Source: Clostridia bacterium
GTDB taxonomy: Bacteria; Bacillota; Clostridia; Oscillospirales; Acutalibacteraceae
Length of the DNA stretch: 64,000 nucleotides
Assembly (NCBI GenBank): GCA_017521125.1
Contig: JAFXDV010000015.1
Location: forward strand, 38,505-102,504
Direction of reading: 5' to 3'
Shown here: positions 27,901-35,938 of the stretch, piece after piece
Layout of the letters: the number at the start of each line of letters is the position of its first letter
How positions within the stretch are numbered: the first letter of the stretch is position 1
Made by a program: the position numbers and the translations under genes
Notes under the pieces: generated by a model
What the model was told of the DNA's origin: nothing
Seen by the model: only the letters and a program-made list of their open reading frames with translations
Database searches by the model: none

Positions 27901-28693
27901 TTAAATTGATGGGCTTTGTTCTTCCAAGTTTCTTTCTTACGTCAAGGTACTCTTCGAATGCTTTTTGAGTGAGTTCATCCTCAAATTCTGCTTTTTCGAT
28001 TGTTGTTAAGAATGTGGTGTGGCGGCAATGGTCTGACCAATATGTATCAATCATACGGATTTCGGTGATTGTTGGGTCTCTGTCCTCGCTCTTAAAGTAA
28101 TCCTGACAGAATTTAATATCATCGTTATCCATTGCAAGACCGTATTTATTAACGAAATCTGCGAGTCCTTTTTCGTCAAGTTTATTAAAACCATCAAGGG
28201 TTTCAACAGTGGTTGGAATATCGTACTTATTTACAAGTGTATCATATTCCTCTAAAGAAGCCTCTCGGCTCTCCACAGGGTTGATAACATATTTCTTAAT
28301 AGTTTCAATATCGCTATCGGTTAATTTGCCCTTTAATATGTATACCTTTGCAGTACGAACAAGGGGTCTCTCACCCTGACTGATTATTTGTATACACTGT
28401 GCGGCAGAATCGGCTCTCTGGTCAAACTGACCTGGGAGATACTCGGTCGCAAAAACCTTTTCATCGGTAACACTTGGCATCTGAGGGGTTGCAATATCAA
28501 GCTGAGGCTCACTGAAAACAGTTTTTACACTATAGTCAAAAAGCTCTTTTTGGATATTTTCTACATCATAACGGTTTAAGATGCGGACATCCTCAAGATT
28601 TTTAAGTCCTAAAAGGTTTCTAAGGTCTGAAAGTAAAGATTTTGCCTCGTGAGCAAGTTCTCTTTTCTTTTCAACATAAACTCTATATACCAT
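24998..28693 (-). CDS. purL: Phosphoribosylformylglycinamidine synthase, single-chain
   Basis: The 1231-residue protein joins the synthetase and the glutaminase in one chain. It has an N-terminal PurS-like region, the ATP-binding halves (IDTYWSDHCRHTTFL; GLATGQVDELYHDG; second half AFKAQLDYGIAAIGGKDSM), and a C-terminal class I amidotransferase domain (VLIPVFPGTNCEYDTAKAMS; nucleophile in GLMCGICNGFQAIIKLG; PISHGEGRF). It converts FGAR plus glutamine and ATP to FGAM. It is the last gene of the purine operon, 10 nt after purD, and closes with a terminator. Length fits the clostridial single-chain form. Confidence 0.95.
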   Translation of the reverse strand: MVYRVYVEKKRELAHEAKSLLSDLRNLLGLKNLEDVRILNRYDVENIQKELFDYSVKTVFSEPQLDIATPQMPSVTDEKVFATEYLPGQFDQRADSAAQCIQIISQGERPLVRTAKVYILKGKLTDSDIETIKKYVINPVESREASLEEYDTLVNKYDIPTTVETLDGFNKLDEKGLADFVNKYGLAMDNDDIKFCQDYFKSEDRDPTITEIRMIDTYWSDHCRHTTFLTTIEKAEFEDELTQKAFEEYLDVRKKLGRTKPINLMDIATLATKYLNSQGKIPNLDESEEINACTVKIKVDVDGKDEDWLLLFKNETHNHPTEIEPFGGAATCIGGAIRDPLSGRSYVYAAMRVTGAADPLKPVEETLEGKLPQRKIVTTAAAGYSSYGNQIGLATGQVDELYHDGYAAKRMEIGAVIAAAPAENVRRERPSDGDIVILLGGRTGRDGCGGATGSSKSHTLQSLESCGAEVQKGNAPEERKLQRLFRNKRASQLIKRCNDFGAGGVSVAVGELADGLVIDLNAVPKKYDGLDGTELAISESQERMAVVVEAKDVDEFKALAEKENLEATIVAVVKDEPRLVMNWNGKSIVNISREFLNSNGAVKHTNVAPKAPQNYNKTVSDDFEKEIKTLASDLNVCSKRGLSERFDSTIGAGTVLMPFGGKHQLTPNQAMVNKISVEKANTKACSLMAWGYNPYIAEKSTYHGAYLAVVESVSKLIAAGAKFKDVYLTFQEYFEKPRKDASRWGKPFAALLGAFKAQLDYGIAAIGGKDSMSGTFEDIDVPPTLVSFAVTTDKVDNIISPEFKSAGHKLIFIKPEYDENGLPVTASQLKVYEKVNELIVSKKAVAAYTLTFGGIAEAVMKMAFGNKIGFKFNNALSNKEIFAYNYGGFVLEVTEDVEIGTVIGETTAEKVIEFKDKKVCLSELLELWENKLEPIFSCNISQGKDNIPAFDYKNDTKLAPKIKVAKPKVLIPVFPGTNCEYDTAKAMSMAGAEPEIIVIKNLTSSQIAESVDYFAEKVKSAQMIFIPGGFSGGDEPDGSGKFITAFFRNAAVKNNVNELVKNRDGLMCGICNGFQAIIKLGLVPFGEIVDTDENCPTLTYNTIGRHQSRIVRTRIASNKSPWLYECEIGDIYNVPISHGEGRFLASDEVIKQLAENGQIATQYVDLDGKPTSDIRFNPNDSAFAIEGITSPDGRIFGKMGHSERKGYGLYKNVDGNYDMKMFESAVKYFSL

Positions 28694-28703
28694 AATATAC
28701 TCC

Positions 28704-29966
28704 TTATTTTACTTCAAGTGCTCTTTTGCCAATGTCTTTACGATAATATGCATTATCAAAGGTTACGAAATTTACTTCCTTATAAGCCTTACTGACGGCT
28801 TCTTTCAGGTTTTCACCTATTGCAGTAACACCAAGTACTCTACCGCCTGCAGTAACCTTTTTACCGTCTTGGATTTTTGCACCAGCAACAAAAACGTCTG
28901 CATCGATTTTTTCATCGATTTTGATTTCAAAGCCTGTTTCATATTTTGACGGATAACCATTTGATGCCATTACAACACAACAAGCAGATTCGTCTGAGAA
29001 CTCTACTTTAACGTCGCTTAATTTTTCTTCGCTGACCGCTTTCATTATTGTAAAGAGGTCGGTTTTGAGCAGTGGTAATACAACCTGTGTTTCAGGGTCA
29101 CCAAAACGGCAGTTATATTCAATAACCTTTGGACCTTTTGGAGTTAACATAAGTCCAAAATAAAGACATCCTTTAAAGGTTCTGCCCTCTTTGTTCATAG
29201 CATCAACTGTAGGAAGGAAGATTGTTTCCATACACTCTTCAGCTATCTCTTTAGTATAGTAGGGGTTTGGCGCAATAGTGCCCATACCGCCTGTGTTAAG
29301 TCCCATATCATTATCTAAGGCTCTCTTATGATCCATTGAGGAAATCATAGGAACTACGGTTTTGCCATCTGTAAAGGAAAGAACAGAAACCTCAGGACCT
29401 GTTAAAAATTCCTCAATAACGATATTATTACCGCTATCTCCGAAAACCTTATCCATCATCATACTGCGAACTGCATCAAAGGCTTCTTCTCTTGTATTAC
29501 AGATTATAACACCTTTACCTAACGCCAATCCATCTGCTTTAATAACGGTTGGAATTGGTGCAGTTTTTAAATAATCAAGAGCTTTTTCAATATCGGAGAA
29601 AACTTCATACTCTGCAGTAGGGATATTGTATTTCTTCATAAGATTTTTAGAGAAAACCTTACTGCCCTCAATAATAGCAGCATTAGCCTTTGGTCCAAAG
29701 CAAGGAATACCCTTACTTTCTAAAGCATCAACTGCGCCGAGCACTAGTGGGTCATCAGGTGCAACTACCGCAAAATCAATGTTATTATTTACGGCAAACT
29801 CTGTAATACCTTCAATGTCCTTAGCGCCGACATTTACACAGATAGCGTCATCCTTCATGCCGCCGTTACCAGGCAGGGCATAAATTTTGTCTATAGTTTT
29901 ATTTTCTTTTAGTTTTTTAATGATGGCGTGTTCTCTACCGCCACCGCCTACAACCATTATGTTCAA
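28704..29966 (-). CDS. purD: Phosphoribosylamine--glycine ligase
   Basis: A 420-residue ATP-grasp enzyme: NIMVVGGGGREHAIIKKL start, FAVVAPDDPLVLGAVDAL, IKADGLALGKGVIICNT (ATP-grasp), GMGTIAPNPYY and YNCRFGDPETQVVLPLL. It makes GAR from phosphoribosylamine, glycine and ATP. The ATG at 29975 directly touches the AAAGGA site and cannot be used efficiently. TTG at 29966, 9 nt from the site, gives the family-typical M-NIMVVGGGGREH start and is preferred. Between purH and purL in the operon. Confidence 0.94.
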   Translation of the reverse strand: MNIMVVGGGGREHAIIKKLKENKTIDKIYALPGNGGMKDDAICVNVGAKDIEGITEFAVNNNIDFAVVAPDDPLVLGAVDALESKGIPCFGPKANAAIIEGSKVFSKNLMKKYNIPTAEYEVFSDIEKALDYLKTAPIPTVIKADGLALGKGVIICNTREEAFDAVRSMMMDKVFGDSGNNIVIEEFLTGPEVSVLSFTDGKTVVPMISSMDHKRALDNDMGLNTGGMGTIAPNPYYTKEIAEECMETIFLPTVDAMNKEGRTFKGCLYFGLMLTPKGPKVIEYNCRFGDPETQVVLPLLKTDLFTIMKAVSEEKLSDVKVEFSDESACCVVMASNGYPSKYETGFEIKIDEKIDADVFVAGAKIQDGKKVTAGGRVLGVTAIGENLKEAVSKAYKEVNFVTFDNAYYRKDIGKRALEVK

Positions 29967-29999
29967 AGCGTTCATTCCTTTTTATTATTGTGAAAAGAC

Positions 30000-31184
30000 T
30001 TAATGATGGAACAGTCTCATTCCTGTAAATGCCATTGAGATTCCGTACTTATTGCAGCAGTCGATTACTACGTCATCACGGATAGAACCGCCCGGCTCTG
30101 CAATATAGGAAACACCGCTCTTCTTAGCACGTTCAATATTATCATCAAATGGGAAGAAGGCGTCTGAACCAAGGGCAACACCTGTAATGGTATCAAGGTA
30201 TGCTCTTTGTTCAGCAAGAGTAAATGGCTCAGGCTGAACAGTAAAGTATTTCTGCCAATTTCCGTCTGCACATACGTCTTCTTCATTCTGGTTGATATAA
30301 CCATCGATAACGTTATCTCTGTCAGGACGGCCAAGTGTCTCCTTAAATGGAAGGTTTAACACCTTATCGTGTTGGCGGAGCTGCCAGGTATCTGCCTTGC
30401 CACCTGCAAGACGTGTGCAGTGAACGCGCGACTGCTGTCCTGCACCAACACCGATAGCTTGTCCGTCTACTGCAAAACAAACAGAGTTAGACTGTGTATA
30501 TTTTAAAGTAATAAGAGCAATTATAAGGTCACGAATTGCACTTTCGGGCATATCCTTTTTATCGGTCACGATATTGGCAAGAAGTTCTTTATTAATTTTG
30601 AACTCATTTCTTCCTTGTTCAAAGGTAATACCATAAACCTGTTTCTTTTCCTGTGGGTATGGTACATAGTCAGGGTCAATTTTAACGATATTATATGTAC
30701 CCTTTCTCTTGGATTTGAGAATTTCTAAAGCTTCAGGCTCGTATCCGGGAGCGATAACGCCATCCGAAACCTCACGTTTTATCATAAGAGCTGTAGTAAC
30801 GTCGCAAACATCAGAAAGGGCAACCCAATCACCGAATGAACACATGCGGTCGGTACCACGAGCACGTGCATAAGCACAAGCAAGAGGAGACTCGTCAAGG
30901 CCCTCAATATCGTCTACGAAGCAAGCCTTTTTAAGCTTATCGCTGAGTGGTAAACCGATTGCTGCAGATGTTGGGCTTACGTGCTTAAATGACGTAACTG
31001 CAGGCATACCTAAAGCTTCTTTAAGTTCTTTTACAAGTTGCCAGGAGTTAAAAGCATCAAGAAAGTTGATGAAACCGGGGCGTCCGTTAAGGATTTCGAT
31101 AGGAAGGTCTTCTCCGCCTTCCATAAAAATTTTAGCAGGTTTTTGGTTGGGGTTACAACCGTATTTTAATTCAAATTCTTTCAT
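30000..31184 (-). CDS. purH: AICAR formyltransferase, free-standing (PurH C-terminal domain type)
   Basis: This 394-residue protein has only the AICAR transformylase half of PurH: SFKHVSPTSAAIGLPL (catalytic Lys-His), LKYTQSNSVCFAVDGQAIG, VGAGQQSRVHCTRLAGGKAD, GSDAFFPFDDNIERAKKSG and a C-terminal MAFTGMRLFHH. The N-terminal IMP cyclohydrolase (MGS-like) domain is missing. It adds a formyl group from 10-formyl-tetrahydrofolate to AICAR. The cyclisation step is supplied by the PurO-type gene just upstream. Start has GGGGAGAG; 11 nt after purO. Confidence 0.93.
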   Translation of the reverse strand: MKEFELKYGCNPNQKPAKIFMEGGEDLPIEILNGRPGFINFLDAFNSWQLVKELKEALGMPAVTSFKHVSPTSAAIGLPLSDKLKKACFVDDIEGLDESPLACAYARARGTDRMCSFGDWVALSDVCDVTTALMIKREVSDGVIAPGYEPEALEILKSKRKGTYNIVKIDPDYVPYPQEKKQVYGITFEQGRNEFKINKELLANIVTDKKDMPESAIRDLIIALITLKYTQSNSVCFAVDGQAIGVGAGQQSRVHCTRLAGGKADTWQLRQHDKVLNLPFKETLGRPDRDNVIDGYINQNEEDVCADGNWQKYFTVQPEPFTLAEQRAYLDTITGVALGSDAFFPFDDNIERAKKSGVSYIAEPGGSIRDDVVIDCCNKYGISMAFTGMRLFHH

Positions 31185-31195
31185 AGCTCTCTCCC

Positions 31196-31927
31196 CTATT
31201 TGTTTTTGTTTATAATTATTTCTGTAGGTTCACTACCGTCAAGAGGAATCTGACGTACGAAAAGTGAAACCTTATTATCTTCGTTTAAGTTATTCCAACA
31301 AAGGTCGGCAAGTTCTTTTGCAGTATTAGGCATTTCTACCTCTTCAGGCTCTCCATAGAATGATGGAATTGGATTGCCATCACATTTATAGGTGTGAATA
31401 AAGTGGCCAATACCGTCTTCAGGTACATAGTTGTAATAATAACGATTACATGCTTCAGGTCTTCCGTTTGCACTTTTAATAATGGACATTTTATAAGCAA
31501 AGGTGTTTCTTGGGAAGCAATAATAAAGTATTCCTGAAATGCGAGGAGTAAAGTTAGGAGCGTCGTCCTCAAACTCACGAACACCGCAAGCCTCTTCAAA
31601 GCCAAAATGATGGTTTGCCTCATTTATGTAGTCGAATATGGTATTAGTCTGGTCACCATTAGTGATAATATCCACATTACCGCCTTTAGCAGAAAGATAA
31701 GGATTATAAATGATTAGATGTGGGTCAGAAAGTTTCGACTCATCGAAAGCCTTGGTTCTCATACCACCGTCAAAACGTTCGAAGATGCGGTTTCTGCTAT
31801 TAACGCTTCTGCCCATTATAAAATAAGCAATCATAGCAGATTTTCCGTCCTTAGATTTACCAATTACTATACCTCTACCGGGGTAAGAATTTTCGCTAAG
31901 TAATGTTTTTAAATCGTATAATGCCAT
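31196..31927 (-). CDS. purO: IMP cyclohydrolase, PurO type
   Basis: A 243-residue protein like the archaeal-type IMP cyclohydrolase PurO: MALYDLKTLLSENSYPGRGI, YFIMGRSVNSRNRIFE, IYNPYLSAKGGNVDIITNGD, FTPRISGILYYCFPRNTFAY. It closes FAICAR to IMP, the last step of the pathway. The start at 31927 follows AAAGGTG by 6 nt and overlaps the purN stop; a GTG 9 nt upstream is an alternative. Its position between purN and the free formyltransferase supports the assignment. PurO was first known from archaea but is found in clostridia. Confidence 0.85.
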   Translation of the reverse strand: MALYDLKTLLSENSYPGRGIVIGKSKDGKSAMIAYFIMGRSVNSRNRIFERFDGGMRTKAFDESKLSDPHLIIYNPYLSAKGGNVDIITNGDQTNTIFDYINEANHHFGFEEACGVREFEDDAPNFTPRISGILYYCFPRNTFAYKMSIIKSANGRPEACNRYYYNYVPEDGIGHFIHTYKCDGNPIPSFYGEPEEVEMPNTAKELADLCWNNLNEDNKVSLFVRQIPLDGSEPTEIIINKNK

Positions 31928-31928
31928 A

Positions 31929-32531
31929 TCATTCACCTTTTCCTATACTTTTACATACCTTTTCAACAGAAAGGGGCAGAATCTTCCATTCTGCCTGTTC
32001 CATAACCCTTTTCTGTAATATTTCAGGGGTATCATTTTCCTCTATTTCAACCGACTTTTGCATAATAATCTCGCCGCCGTCAGGAATTTCATTAACAAAA
32101 TGAACGGTAGCTCCTGTTACCTTAACGCCATAATCAAGTGCGGCTTTATGAACTCTAAGTCCGTAAAAGCCCTTACCACAGAAAGACGGAATTAATGATG
32201 GGTGGACATTTATTATCTTTTTATCGTATTTTTTGACAAATTTCTCACTTAAAATGCACATAAAACCTGCAAGAACGATAATTTCTATTTCATTATCTTC
32301 TAGCAGTGAAATAATTTGCTCCTCAAATGGAGTGTCTCCGTTTTTATCCACTACTGCGGTTTTAATACCTACTTTTTCTGCTCTCGTTAGTGCAAAAGCA
32401 TCTTTATTATTAGAGATTACAAGCTTGATTTCGCCGCTTTTCAGTATACCGCTGCTTTGTGCATCAATTAAAGCCTGCAGATTAGTACCGCCACCCGATA
32501 CTAAAACGCCGATTGAAACCTTTTTAGACAT
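31929..32531 (-). CDS. purN: Phosphoribosylglycinamide formyltransferase
   Basis: The 200-residue protein has the PurN pattern: SIGVLVSGGGTNLQALIDA, VLAGFMCILSEKFV, NVHPSLIPSF (catalytic Asn/His) and VKVTGATVHFVNEIPDGG with the catalytic Asp. It formylates GAR using 10-formyl-tetrahydrofolate. TAGGAGAG precedes the start, which lies just outside the left end of the second 195-nt repeat. Confidence 0.95.
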   Translation of the reverse strand: MSKKVSIGVLVSGGGTNLQALIDAQSSGILKSGEIKLVISNNKDAFALTRAEKVGIKTAVVDKNGDTPFEEQIISLLEDNEIEIIVLAGFMCILSEKFVKKYDKKIINVHPSLIPSFCGKGFYGLRVHKAALDYGVKVTGATVHFVNEIPDGGEIIMQKSVEIEENDTPEILQKRVMEQAEWKILPLSVEKVCKSIGKGE

Positions 32532-32550
32532 AATTCTCTCCTATTCGATT

Positions 32551-32746
32551 ATAATGATTGTAGTTAGTCAAAACGCTCTAAAAGAGTTTTGACAAGCCAC
32601 TTGTCAGGTGGCTTTAGCAAAATTAAATATTAAAATTTAATTTTGCACGACATTCATTGCAATTGAAAAGGACAAATTTTTATTAAAAATTTGTCTCAAA
32701 ATCAAAGATTTTGTGGCGAAACAGAATTGTTTCGTCTAACCTATTC
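32551..32746. repeat. 196-nt structured intergenic repeat, copy 2
   Basis: Second copy of the element at 6167-6361, in the same orientation. The same five hairpins occur: GTCAAAACGCT/AGAGTTTTGAC (one G-A mismatch), AAGCCACTT/AGGTGGCTT (9 bp, one T-G wobble, no bulge), the identical 12-bp GCAAAATTAAAT stem with a different loop, the identical 11-bp GACAAATTTTT stem, and GGCGAAACA/TGTTTCGTC (one G-T wobble). It fills the purM-purN gap, and the purM stop codon is inside its right end, exactly as for dprA in copy 1. A near-repeat CCTATTCRATTAT flanks it at 32540-32552 and 32740-32752. Confidence 0.9.
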
Positions 32747-33784
32747 AATTATTACACCTTCATCAGATTTAACAACCTGACCGATAATGTAAGCGTCTTC
32801 GCCGTTAGCCTTTAAAATTTCCACTGCCTTTTCGGCATCCTTTGAGGCAACTACAACGCTCATTCCAACACCCATATTGAAGGTATTGAACATATCTCTT
32901 TCAGGGATATTACCAACCTTTGCAATAAGCTCAAATATAGGAAGAACCTTAATATCGTTTCTTTTAATTTTAACAGAATAGCCTTGGGGCAGACTTCTGG
33001 GAATGTTCTCGTAAAATCCACCGCCTGTAATGTGTGAAACAGCTTTAACATCAATCTCATTCATTAACGCAAGCATAGACTTAACGTATATTTTTGTAGG
33101 TGTAAGTAAGGTTTCTCCTAGTGTTTTGCCACCGAGTTCCTCTTTGTAGGCAGAAAGATCGCAGTTTTCAATATCGAATACCTTACGAACAAGGGAAAAT
33201 CCGTTTGAATGTACGCCTGTCGAAGCAAGGGCGATAACTGTATCCCCTTCAGAAACCTTATTGTTATCAAGTATTTTAGATTTATCAACTACACCTGTGC
33301 AGTAACCCGCAAGGTCATAGTCATCTTCTGGCATAAGTCCCGGATGTTCTGCGGTTTCTCCGCCGATAAGAGCGCAACCTGCCTGAACACATCCCTCTGC
33401 AACACCGCCAACTATGTCGGCGATTTTTTCAGGATAGTTTTTGCCGCAAGCAATATAGTCAAGGAAGAAAAGTGGCTTTGCACCGCAACAAATAATATCG
33501 TTTACACACATCGCAACACAGTCGATACCAATTGTATCGTGCTTATCAAGTAGCATTGCCAATTTGATTTTAGTTCCAACGCCGTCGGTTCCTGCAACCA
33601 AAACTGGCTCTTTAATTCCGTCAAGATTTAAACCAAAGCAACCACCAAAGCCGCCTACGTCATCGAGACAACCCTCATTCTTGGTTCTGGCAATATGCTT
33701 TTTCATAAGTTCTACAGATTTATAACCTGCAGTAATATCAACGCCAGCCTTTGCATAGCTTTCAGATTTAGACTTGTTATGCAT
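32741..33784 (-). CDS. purM: Phosphoribosylformylglycinamidine cyclo-ligase
   Basis: The 347-residue AIR synthetase has YAKAGVDITAGYKSVELM, LVAGTDGVGTKIKLAML, CGAKPLFFLDYIACGK, ALIGGETAEHPGLMP and HITGGGFYENIPRSLP. It closes FGAM to AIR with ATP. The start at 33784 follows AAAGGAATAAAAGTT. The last residues GVIIE and the TAG stop run into the 196-nt repeat. 5 nt after purF. Confidence 0.95.
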   Translation of the reverse strand: MHNKSKSESYAKAGVDITAGYKSVELMKKHIARTKNEGCLDDVGGFGGCFGLNLDGIKEPVLVAGTDGVGTKIKLAMLLDKHDTIGIDCVAMCVNDIICCGAKPLFFLDYIACGKNYPEKIADIVGGVAEGCVQAGCALIGGETAEHPGLMPEDDYDLAGYCTGVVDKSKILDNNKVSEGDTVIALASTGVHSNGFSLVRKVFDIENCDLSAYKEELGGKTLGETLLTPTKIYVKSMLALMNEIDVKAVSHITGGGFYENIPRSLPQGYSVKIKRNDIKVLPIFELIAKVGNIPERDMFNTFNMGVGMSVVVASKDAEKAVEILKANGEDAYIIGQVVKSDEGVIIE

Positions 33785-33789
33785 AACTT

Positions 33790-35214
33790 TTATTCCTTTC
33801 CGTTCCAACAATAAGTGCAAACCTTACAGGGCTCAATACCTATTGCTTTAATCATTCCATCAAGTGATTGATATTCGAGAGAATCAAAATGCAACTTCTC
33901 GCATATTGTTTTTCGCAATTTTTTGCCTCTTTGAGTAGAGCCGTCCGCATATTCATCAATATACTTTAGGCCCTCTTCTCCCTCAAGCTCTACAATAACG
34001 CTTCTTGTAATAAGCTCCATATCTGAGGTGTTGCGAGAGAAATTAAGATATTTACATCCGTACATTATTGGTGGACAAGCAGAACGCATATGCACAGATT
34101 TTGCGCCGCTATTATAGAGAAAATCAACCGTTTCTCTAAGTTGTGTGCCTCTTACTATACTATCATCAACAAAGAGAAGGTCTTTGTCTTTAATAAGTTC
34201 GTTTACAGGCACTTGCTTCATTTTTGCTATTTTATTTTTTTCCTCTTGGTTAGAAGGAATAAAACTTCTTGCCCAAGCAGGAGTATATTTAATAAATGGT
34301 CTTGCAAACTTATTTCCGCTTTCGTTTGCATAGCCTATTGCGTGTGGAGTACCTGAATCAGGCACACCACTAACGTAATCAACCTTTGGAAGCGTACCGT
34401 TCTCTCTTTCTTGCTGTGCAAGAATTTCACCGTTACGCATACGCATAGCTTCGACGTTTATTCCCTCATAACAAGCATTTGGATATCCGTAATAGGTCCA
34501 CAGAAATGCACAGATTTTCATTTCATCGGTACCCTCTTTTAAGACGGTATACTCATTAGGAGAAATTTCGGCAATTTCCCCTGCTTTAAGTTCCTTATAA
34601 TAATGAAAATCTAATTTTTCGTAGGCAAAAGATTCAAAGGAAGCACAGAAACCATCTTCATTCTGACCAATTGCAACGGGAATTCTGCCAAATCTATCAC
34701 GGCATACAACAAGGTTTCCGTTTTCTTTTAAAATAAGCAAGGAAACCGAGCCGTCAATAAGTTTACAAGCATACTCTATGCCCTCTACAAAGGTATCCTT
34801 CTCTTCAATTAAGGCAGCAATAATTTCGGTAGAGTTAATACGATTTTTACTCATACACTGAAAAATTCCAGATTGGTTATTTAAGTAATCCGTAACTATT
34901 TCCTCGTGATTGTTAATTACACCAACCATAGAAATAGCATACACACCGAATTTGGAACGAATTAAAAGAGGTTGTGTGTCTGCATCGCTTATACATCCGA
35001 TACAACCTTTTCCTTTAAGTCGTGCCGCTATATTATCAAATTTTGTGCGAAAGGGAGAATTTTCAATATTATGAATTTCTCTCTCAAATTCTCCATTTTC
35101 ATCGACTGTTGCCATACCTGCTCTGTATTTTCCAAGGTGCGAGTGATAGTCAACACCAAAATACACATCTTGCACACAGTCTTTTTTACTTGTTATGCCG
35201 AAAAAGCCGCCCAT
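33790..35214 (-). CDS. purF: Amidophosphoribosyltransferase-like PurF lacking the N-terminal catalytic Cys
   Basis: This 474-residue PurF homologue has the phosphoribosyltransferase PRPP loop LFVDDSIVRGTQLRE (about 347-361), VSGVPDSGTPHAIGYA, and likely iron-sulfur ligands: Cys235 (KICAFLW), Cys387 (GCKYLN) and the C-terminal CKVC (463-466). The N-terminus is MGGFFGITS, where a functional glutaminase needs Cys immediately after the processed Met or propeptide (CG-VFGI). Here it is Gly2, and the upstream sequence offers no Cys. The enzyme may use free ammonia, another subunit, or have a different role. Start has CGGAGGTAA. Third gene of the operon. Confidence 0.85.
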   Translation of the reverse strand: MGGFFGITSKKDCVQDVYFGVDYHSHLGKYRAGMATVDENGEFEREIHNIENSPFRTKFDNIAARLKGKGCIGCISDADTQPLLIRSKFGVYAISMVGVINNHEEIVTDYLNNQSGIFQCMSKNRINSTEIIAALIEEKDTFVEGIEYACKLIDGSVSLLILKENGNLVVCRDRFGRIPVAIGQNEDGFCASFESFAYEKLDFHYYKELKAGEIAEISPNEYTVLKEGTDEMKICAFLWTYYGYPNACYEGINVEAMRMRNGEILAQQERENGTLPKVDYVSGVPDSGTPHAIGYANESGNKFARPFIKYTPAWARSFIPSNQEEKNKIAKMKQVPVNELIKDKDLLFVDDSIVRGTQLRETVDFLYNSGAKSVHMRSACPPIMYGCKYLNFSRNTSDMELITRSVIVELEGEEGLKYIDEYADGSTQRGKKLRKTICEKLHFDSLEYQSLDGMIKAIGIEPCKVCTYCWNGKE

Positions 35215-35241
35215 TTAGTTACCTCCGAATAGGTATAGAAT

Positions 35242-35925
35242 TTATGCAAAGAATAATTTAGAAAGAGTCATTGGGTCAATATATTCCCCATCCTTGTATA
35301 CTCTCATATTACCAGATGCGATTTCATCAATGAGGATAACCTCATCACCGCTAAAGCCAAACTCAAATTTAATATCGTAAAGAACGAGGCCCTTTTCCTT
35401 TAAATCGTCAGCAACGATTTTAGTGATTTTCTGGGTCATTTCCTTGGTTTCGTCATACTGTTTCTCACTCATAACGCCCAAAGCTACAAGACCGTCCTTA
35501 GTTACAAGTGGGTCGCCCTTTTCGTCGTTCTTAAAGGTCATTTCTACATAAGCGTCAAGGTCTGCGCCTTCTTCAATGTAATCACTGTATCTTCTGAGGA
35601 AGCTACCTACTGCTTTGTAACGGCAGATTACTTCAAGGCCTTTACCAAAAACTGTTGCAGGAAGAACTTCCATAGTTGTATCTTCTAAATTAGCGCTTAC
35701 GTAGTGGGTCTTAATACCTGCTTCCTTTAATTTTTCAAAGAAATAAACAGACATTCTAAGGTTAACGTCACCAACGCCGTCGATGGTAAGACCAACGCTA
35801 TTCTCGCCTGGGTCGAAAACACCGTCTTTACCTGTGCAATCATCCTTGAACTTTAAAAGGAAATTACCGTTATCAAGTTCAAAAACATCCTTTGTCTTTC
35901 CTGTGTAAACCTTGTTCTTAATCAT
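35242..35925 (-). CDS. purC: SAICAR synthetase
   Basis: The 227-residue protein starts [17 protein letters not shown], with [45 protein letters not shown] and [14 protein letters not shown]. It joins aspartate to CAIR with ATP. The start at 35925 follows AAAGGAG by 8 nt; the preceding in-frame codons overlap the purE end and are not used. 13 nt after purE. Confidence 0.95.
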   Translation of the reverse strand: MIKNKVYTGKTKDVFELDNGNFLLKFKDDCTGKDGVFDPGENSVGLTIDGVGDVNLRMSVYFFEKLKEAGIKTHYVSANLEDTTMEVLPATVFGKGLEVICRYKAVGSFLRRYSDYIEEGADLDAYVEMTFKNDEKGDPLVTKDGLVALGVMSEKQYDETKEMTQKITKIVADDLKEKGLVLYDIKFEFGFSGDEVILIDEIASGNMRVYKDGEYIDPMTLSKLFFA

Positions 35926-35938
35926 TTTATTTTCTCCT

